Below are positions 58,868-64,000 of a DNA stretch of 64,000 nt, one piece after another. The stretch's first letter is position 1; each line of letters opens with the position of its first letter. Location of the stretch: positions 434,001-498,000 of the forward strand of contig JAJNNY010000017.1 of NCBI GenBank assembly GCA_022453515.1. Direction: 5' to 3'. The notes under the pieces are model-generated. The model had not been told where the DNA came from, made no database searches, and worked only from the letters and a program-made list of their open reading frames with translations. Made by a program: the position numbers and the translations under genes. The DNA is from Astrocystis sublimbata. Taxonomy: Eukaryota; Ascomycota; Sordariomycetes; Xylariales; Xylariaceae.

Positions 58868-59776
58868 TCTAATTACTTGCTGCAGTTCATACTTGGCCCC
58901 AACCAAGTCGTCCCTTTACGTAGTCGCTACTTTGTATCGAGCTTGGTGAAATGGAAGGTATACTGTTAAAGTTAAAGTTGCCCGCGTGAACGTCTGTGGT
59001 TTAAGGTGTTGCCAGGCAGGGAGGCTTATCAATATTCATTCACTGTTACCTAATAGAACTGCAGCTCTAACCAGTACACTATTCAAAGATTGTAATGTTG
59101 TCAACTCGGGCGGAGAGTTGGCCGTCTACAGCAGCTTATGGTGTATTGCAAACGGCGAGACAGGGCTATACAGGTTGACAGGTGTGTACATTCCGAAGAT
59201 AAGAGTTTAAACGAAAGAAATTTAATTGATCAATTGTTAAAGTAAAAGACAACCAAATAAAATAACAGCAGTGACAAGACGAGACCCCTTCAATCTATTT
59301 GAGCCCCCCTTTGCGTCCGTCTATGGTGCCTACCTGTACCTTAGGGGCTTAGGTAGGTCAGGTACCAGGTAGCATGCCTAGGTCGCCCTTAAGTTGCATG
59401 GTCGCATTGGTGGGGTACCTTACCTAAGAGAGCGAGCATCTATTCCCTCCGCCAATTAACGCGTCGACGCGTCTCCTTGAGCAAGGAAGGTAAACCACAT
59501 GCCTGCCCGTTGTACCTGCCTATCTACCTGCAGGTAGTTCTCGATGTCGATATCAATCCGGTACTGACTGCCTTGGGACCTCGGGACTTGGCTTAGTCTT
59601 AGCAAACCGAGGGCTATACATCCATTCGCAAACAACCAACTTCAACGCCACTTCAATTGCAACATTGCCCGTCGTCACACAGATGGCATAGAATCTTGAC
59701 CTGGTCTTTCTTGCTTGTGCGTTTTGGGTGTGCAGACGGACTACCCTTTTTTTGAGCTTCGAGAAAGAGAAACAAG
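58868..59776. other. Intergenic: SDR 3' flank and dpb2 promoter
   Basis: The left part is AT-rich 3' flank with a short non-convincing frame (58986-59210). TACCTAGG-type motifs occur at 59330-59425 and 59505-59540. An ACGCGTCGACGCGT palindrome at 59460-59473 contains two ACGCGT boxes, like the MCB element that drives yeast replication genes. Confidence 0.5.
59460..59473 (+). promoter_or_regulatory. Paired ACGCGT (MCB-like) boxes upstream of dpb2
   Basis: ACGCGTCGACGCGT contains two ACGCGT hexamers in a perfect 14-base palindrome about 300 bases before the Dpb2 ATG. In yeasts, ACGCGT (MCB) binds MBF and drives G1/S expression of DNA replication genes, which fits a polymerase epsilon subunit. 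The role here is inferred. Confidence 0.5.
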
Positions 59777-62280
59777 ATGCAGCAGAACAACAAGGGGCAC
59801 CGGGTCGCCCCTATGTTCCCCAAGACACCGGCGCCGTTGTCTTCCAACCCGATCCCCTCTTCCTCGCCCGCATTCGGCACGCCCGCCCATACGCTCAAGC
59901 CCTTCTCCATCGCTCCGCCCTCCAAGGCCACCATACTCCCCATCCTCCTGCCTCCTGCTACCTTGCGGCCGTTGGCATTCCGCACCTTCACCAAGAAGCA
60001 CAGCCTGACCCTCGCCTCCACCGCCCTGCAGGAGCTCGCCACCTTCGTCGGACGCCACTGCGGCTCGGCATGGCGCGAGGAAGGCCTGGCCGAGAAGGTG
60101 CTCGAAGAGGTCGCCAGGAGTTGGAAGAACCGCAATGGGGGCGTCATAGTCGACGGGAACAGCCCGGAGCTGAAGGAGATCCTCAAGACCCTCGAGGGCA
60201 ACATGAGCGCCGGCAGAATAGCCTCCGCCCCGCAACTCGCCCGGCAGGGCAGCAGTCTCGCTCTCGACGTCGCCCAGGAATCGCACCATTCGAACACGAG
60301 GCTTGGACTGAGGCCGGCCACGAGACTCACGCGCGAGGACACTCAGGCGAGCTTTGGCATGTCCTCCTTGGGCATGGACGAGGACGAGCAGGAGGACGAG
60401 GGGCCGAGTCACCCACGGAGCTGGCTGAAAGTCGTCCATGCCTTTGACCAACCGCGCATGGTATACAACATCTCCAAAAAGCACTTCGAGAGGTAAGTGC
60501 ACGTGTGCGCCACGGGTCGGACTTTGTTCTGGGCGCAAACTAACTACTGCGCTCTAGGGACTCGTCGAAACCCTCGCTCATGCCTCCCGTCTCACATAAG
60601 ACCACCTTGTTCAGGAATAGGTACAATGTCATACATCAAAGACTGCTGCGGAACGAATCATTCCAGAGCTCTGCTGTTGCCACTACAAAAGGGCCCCCCT
60701 CACTCAAGCGATCTGCCTCGTCGCTGATGACGACACAGCAGACTCACAAGATCACCCCCATCTCTAACCTCCTTGGTCGCCACGGCACACATCACATGCT
60801 GCTCGGCATGCTGTCCGTCCTGCCCACGGGCAATCTTGCTATAAACGATTTGACCGGCACCATACCACTAGACCTGTCGCATGCGGTGGCCATTCCGGAG
60901 GATTCAGCATGGTTTACGCCGGGCATGGTCATCCTAGTCGACGGCGTGTACGAAGAGGAGGAGGAATCTGTAGGCAAAGGCCTCGGCGCCAGTAACGGGA
61001 TCGGCGGTGTCATCGGCGGGCGTTTCCAAGCCTTCTTCATCGGGCAGCCCCCCTGTGAGAAGCGAAAGGCGACCTTGGGCGTGAGCGGACTCGACGGTGG
61101 CCAGGACCACACCATAGGGGGTGGGTTCGGCTGGATCGACTTCCTCGGCGTCGGCAGTGAGCGAGCAGTGGGGTCCAAGATGCGCAGACTAGAGCGGCGG
61201 CTGCTGCGGCAGACACAACCCGACCCAGACCTGCCCAGTCGCGGCCGAGTCGTTATCATTGGCGAGCTGCACCTCGATCAGCCGAGGGCTTTGCAAGCCC
61301 TGCGTAAGATCCTGACGGCATATGCGACGGAGCCCGAAGGTTCGTCGCCCATGACCTTCGTTCTGACGGGGAACTTCACCCAACACGCTGTAATGGCGGG
61401 TGGTGGAGCGAGCGGTGGAAGCGTGGAATACAAGGAATACTTCGACTCGTTAGCCTCGGTGCTGACGGATTTCCCAACCTTGCTTCATAGCTCGACATTC
61501 GTCTTCGTACCCGGCGACAACGACGGCTGGGCGTCATCCTTCTCATCCGGCTCCGCGGTCCCACTTCCGCGCAAGGCGGTCCCAGACATGTTTACGTCAC
61601 GTATCCGGAGAGCCTTTGCTAGCGCGAACGCAGAGGCCGGCGATCGCAACGGGACGGGCGGCGAAGCCATCTGGACCAGCAATCCCTCGCGTCTATCTGT
61701 GTTTGGGCCGTCTCATGAGATCGTTGTGTTCCGTGACGACCTGTCAGCGCGTCTGCGCCGGACAGCCGTGCGTCTGAAGACGTCTTCTTCAACAGCTGAC
61801 CCGGACGCCGCCGACGACGAACCCCCTCCCGACTCAGACATGCTCAACGACGCCGACGTCGAGATGGCCTCGGCCCTTGAGAACACAGATACCATGGACG
61901 TCGAGCTCACCACTACCACCACAATAAACCCCAAAAACAGCAAGAACAGCGAATTATCCATATCTGATCCGCCGGCCGTCCTCCATGACGTGCACACGGC
62001 CCGCAAGCTCGTCAAGACGGTCCTCGACCAGGGCTATCTGTGTCCCTTCCGCCATGCCACCCGCCCCGTGCACTGGGACTACGCGGGCGCGCTGCACCTG
62101 TACCCGCTGCCGACGGCACTGGTGCTCGTCGACCCGACCGCGCCGCCCTTCGCGCTCACGTACGAGGGCTGCCACGTCATGAATCCGGGCCCCGTTCTTG
62201 TGACGGGACGACGGGGTGTCGGGCGCTGGATCGAGTACGAGCTGGGCGGCACTGGGAGGGTGAGGGAGTGCATGTTTTAA
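59777..62280 (+). CDS. dpb2: DNA polymerase epsilon subunit B
   Basis: Two exons (59777-60492, 60558-62280) with a 65-nt intron encode 812 residues. The N-terminal part (LAFRTFTKKHSLTLASTALQ, then a helical domain) and the middle (PRMVYNISKKHFERDSSKP, HKTTLFRNRYNVIHQRLLRN) are typical of Dpb2. The OB fold follows (ITPISNLLGRHGTHHMLLGM, LDLSHAV, FTPGMVILVDGVYEEE), then the inactive calcineurin-like phosphoesterase fold shared by B subunits (VVIIGELHLDQPRALQALRK, FVLTGNF, STFVFVPGDNDGW), interrupted by an acidic low-complexity insert (about 660-720). The protein is an essential part of the leading-strand polymerase and links it to GINS in the CMG helicase. The downstream erg4 gene is convergent. 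Identification is secure. Confidence 0.94.
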
Positions 62281-63039
62281 TCGATACTTGCTACTAATCC
62301 TTGGGGTTGACGACTAATTGAAATGGATTAGTGGTTGGCGATCAATTGGTAATGAATTGTGCCTTTTTGTAGGGGAAATGAAAGATGTATATATGATGAA
62401 TGACATCCTCACTTGGGTTGGGGAGCTGAGCATGGCTCTGGCGCATACTATGGTCCATACCTATTACGTTGCGATTTTACATATTCCAGATCTTGTCCTT
62501 TGCCTTTCAGGTGTGAAATACAATATGAAATACAAAGGCGACTTTGTTTTTATTATCATTATTTTCTTTTAGCGACGAAATCGCAGTCTTAAGAATAAGT
62601 CTCACATTCATGACTTCGAGGAAATTGAGAGCTATAGTCAAGAGTTTTATTACGTCCTCCTCGGTAAAGTAGTCCGAGATACATAGAGGATATTAGATAA
62701 AGCAGGTGATGCCAAGCTATCCGTCCCTTTTCCATGATAGTGTCCCCTCCGGTATGCCCGATAAGATCGATTGATTCATAATGCCCTCGACGTTCAAAGA
62801 TTCAAATATATACAGATTCAAAAGCCCGGGACGGATCGCATAAACCGCCTACAATATGGGTCCAACTCGTCGTGTTGCAGTGTACAAAAACGCAGCTCAG
62901 ATAGCAAGTAAAAATCGGTTTCAGATTACAAAATCAAACCAACCACTTGAATGAGACCAAGCTCCCAACGGCCCAAGAAGAGCCAGTAATTACTATTAAT
63001 ATCGTCCCAGCCGTGATCATCCAGTTCATCGTATGTGTT
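62281..63039. other. Convergent 3' flanks, dpb2 / erg4
   Basis: AT-rich, with no supported gene. It should contain the 3' ends of both transcripts. Confidence 0.5.
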
Positions 63040-64000
63040 TTAGATAACGCCCTATGGTTGATAGTATTAGAAAAAAGGGAGAAGAAAAAAGGGGGAAAAT
63101 AGGCACACTTACAGGAATGAACAAGTACGGAACCCGTCTCTCGTATTCCTTCCATGCCTCGCCGTATTTGTTCCGGCAGCGCTCCACGTCGCGCATGGTG
63201 CGGTGGGCAATCATGCAGACGAAGAAGATGGGATAGAACCACGGGAAAGGGCTGTCGAAGCCCGTAATTAGACCCCAGGTGACGGCGAAGAAGACGTCAC
63301 ATGTGTAGTGGATCTTGCGCGCGTATCCGTACCAGCCGTCGACGAGTAGCTTGTCGCCTGTGTCGGTATCAATCGTCTGAGGGTTCTCGAGGTACGTCCA
63401 AGGGAGGGCGGGAAAGGTCTTGCGCTTGAGCAGGGTGCCGCGCTCCTTGGCGCGGAAGGCGTTCTTCTGGCCGTTGCACTGGTCCCACACGACATAAACA
63501 CCGATGTACGAGACGAAGAGGAGGCCGAGGGCAAACTTGTTCCACGCGTACTCCGAGGGGTCATGGTTGGCGAGATAGAGGGTGCAGTGGCAGTAGGACA
63601 GCGGTACACCGGCCATGTTCCAGAAGATCAGCATAAACCCCCATTTCTCGTAGTACATGTCCCAGGTCGTGATGATCAATTGCTCGCCCTTGGAGCAGGC
63701 ATTGGCGTACAGGTAGTGAGCCATGACCAGGAACCAGACCTCGCCTGTCACGTAGCCGTACTGCTCGTACTGACGCGCTGCGGCGGCGGCAGAAATGCCG
63801 AACAAGATGTACCAGGGAATGCGGACTTCATAAAACATCTTCATGTCGAGGATGCCGAACAGACGCGGGTTTAGCTCCGCCCCCATGAAGAAATCGTAAA
63901 TCGGATAACCAGTCATGCGGTGTTGCCGGCCACCAGCAATCGCGGAGAAGTAGGCAACGAAGCTGACGATGTACCCAGAGAGGATGGAGACGGTCATGAT
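63040..64000 (-). CDS. erg4: C-24(28) sterol reductase, partial (5' end outside window)
   Basis: The frame is open to the window edge, so the N-terminal part (roughly a third of the ~470-residue family length) is missing. Visible exons are 64000-63113 and a 12-nt terminal exon 63051-63040; the 61-nt intron is GTAAGT...CATAG and yields the ending VPYLFIPGVI. Family motifs: [59 protein letters not shown] (ERG4/ERG24 signature 2), [18 protein letters not shown]. There are several membrane helices, consistent with the ER. The enzyme reduces the C24(28) double bond, the last step of ergosterol synthesis. The Met at 63997 is internal (preceded in frame by Ile) and not the start. Confidence 0.93.

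Noticed and set aside
59728..60538. 239- and 265-codon frames overlapping dpb2 exon 1
   Set aside because: Alternative-frame and antisense readings of a GC-rich exon; the frame starting at 59777 carries the Dpb2 family sequence.

Overview
The window is nuclear DNA of a filamentous ascomycete, most likely a Sordariomycete. Genes carry short GT-AG introns (about 45-190 nt) with CTAAC/CTGAC-type branch sites. The intergenic DNA is littered with TACCTAGGTA/TAGGTAGG tetranucleotide motifs, and the protein set (FacB/Cat8, Snf1, Dpb2, Erg4, Ylf2, Pmp3, 5-oxoprolinase) is typically fungal. Species and chromosome cannot be read from the sequence. No tRNA, rRNA, CRISPR or intact transposon was seen. 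Exon joins were worked out by eye; every multi-exon model reported restores an open frame and, where the family is known, the family consensus.

1-15 kb holds a secreted PAF-acetylhydrolase-like esterase (+), then a minus-strand run: a conserved nuclear-type protein with a GC-AG intron, a secreted GH89 alpha-N-acetylglucosaminidase, cytosolic seryl-tRNA synthetase and a full-length 5-oxoprolinase. 15-28 kb holds a large membrane-anchored PXA-PX-nexin protein, a small protein with a conserved C-terminal motif, a small coiled-coil ORF, a 195-residue protein of unknown function and a DUF952 protein, separated by long gene-poor stretches.

28-36 kb holds the stress-type membrane proteolipid Pmp3, the YchF-family GTPase Ylf2 (with a 10-nt microexon) and a SET-domain lysine methyltransferase. 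36-51 kb is regulatory: a FacB/Cat8-type Zn2Cys6 activator of acetate/gluconeogenic metabolism (+), a glycerophosphodiester phosphodiesterase of the Pgc1 type (+) and the AMPK catalytic subunit Snf1 (-). In yeast, Snf1 acts upstream of Cat8, so kinase and presumed target lie about 7 kb apart with one gene between them.

52-64 kb begins with a small protein with a mitochondrial-type presequence. An AT-richer accessory patch follows (53.5-59 kb): a relic resembling the C-terminus of a PDR/ABC-G transporter, a family-1 UDP-glycosyltransferase and a short-chain dehydrogenase. The last two are in tandem and separated by repeated GACAGTCAC-type sites. The window ends with DNA polymerase epsilon subunit B (Dpb2) and the 3' part of the C-24(28) sterol reductase gene erg4, cut by the window edge.

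The best candidates for something undescribed are the UGT-SDR patch with its repeated palindromic sites, the Snf1-FacB neighbourhood, the 15-bp inverted repeat upstream of SNF1, and the unusual splicing (10-nt microexon, GC-AG intron, 12-nt terminal exon).
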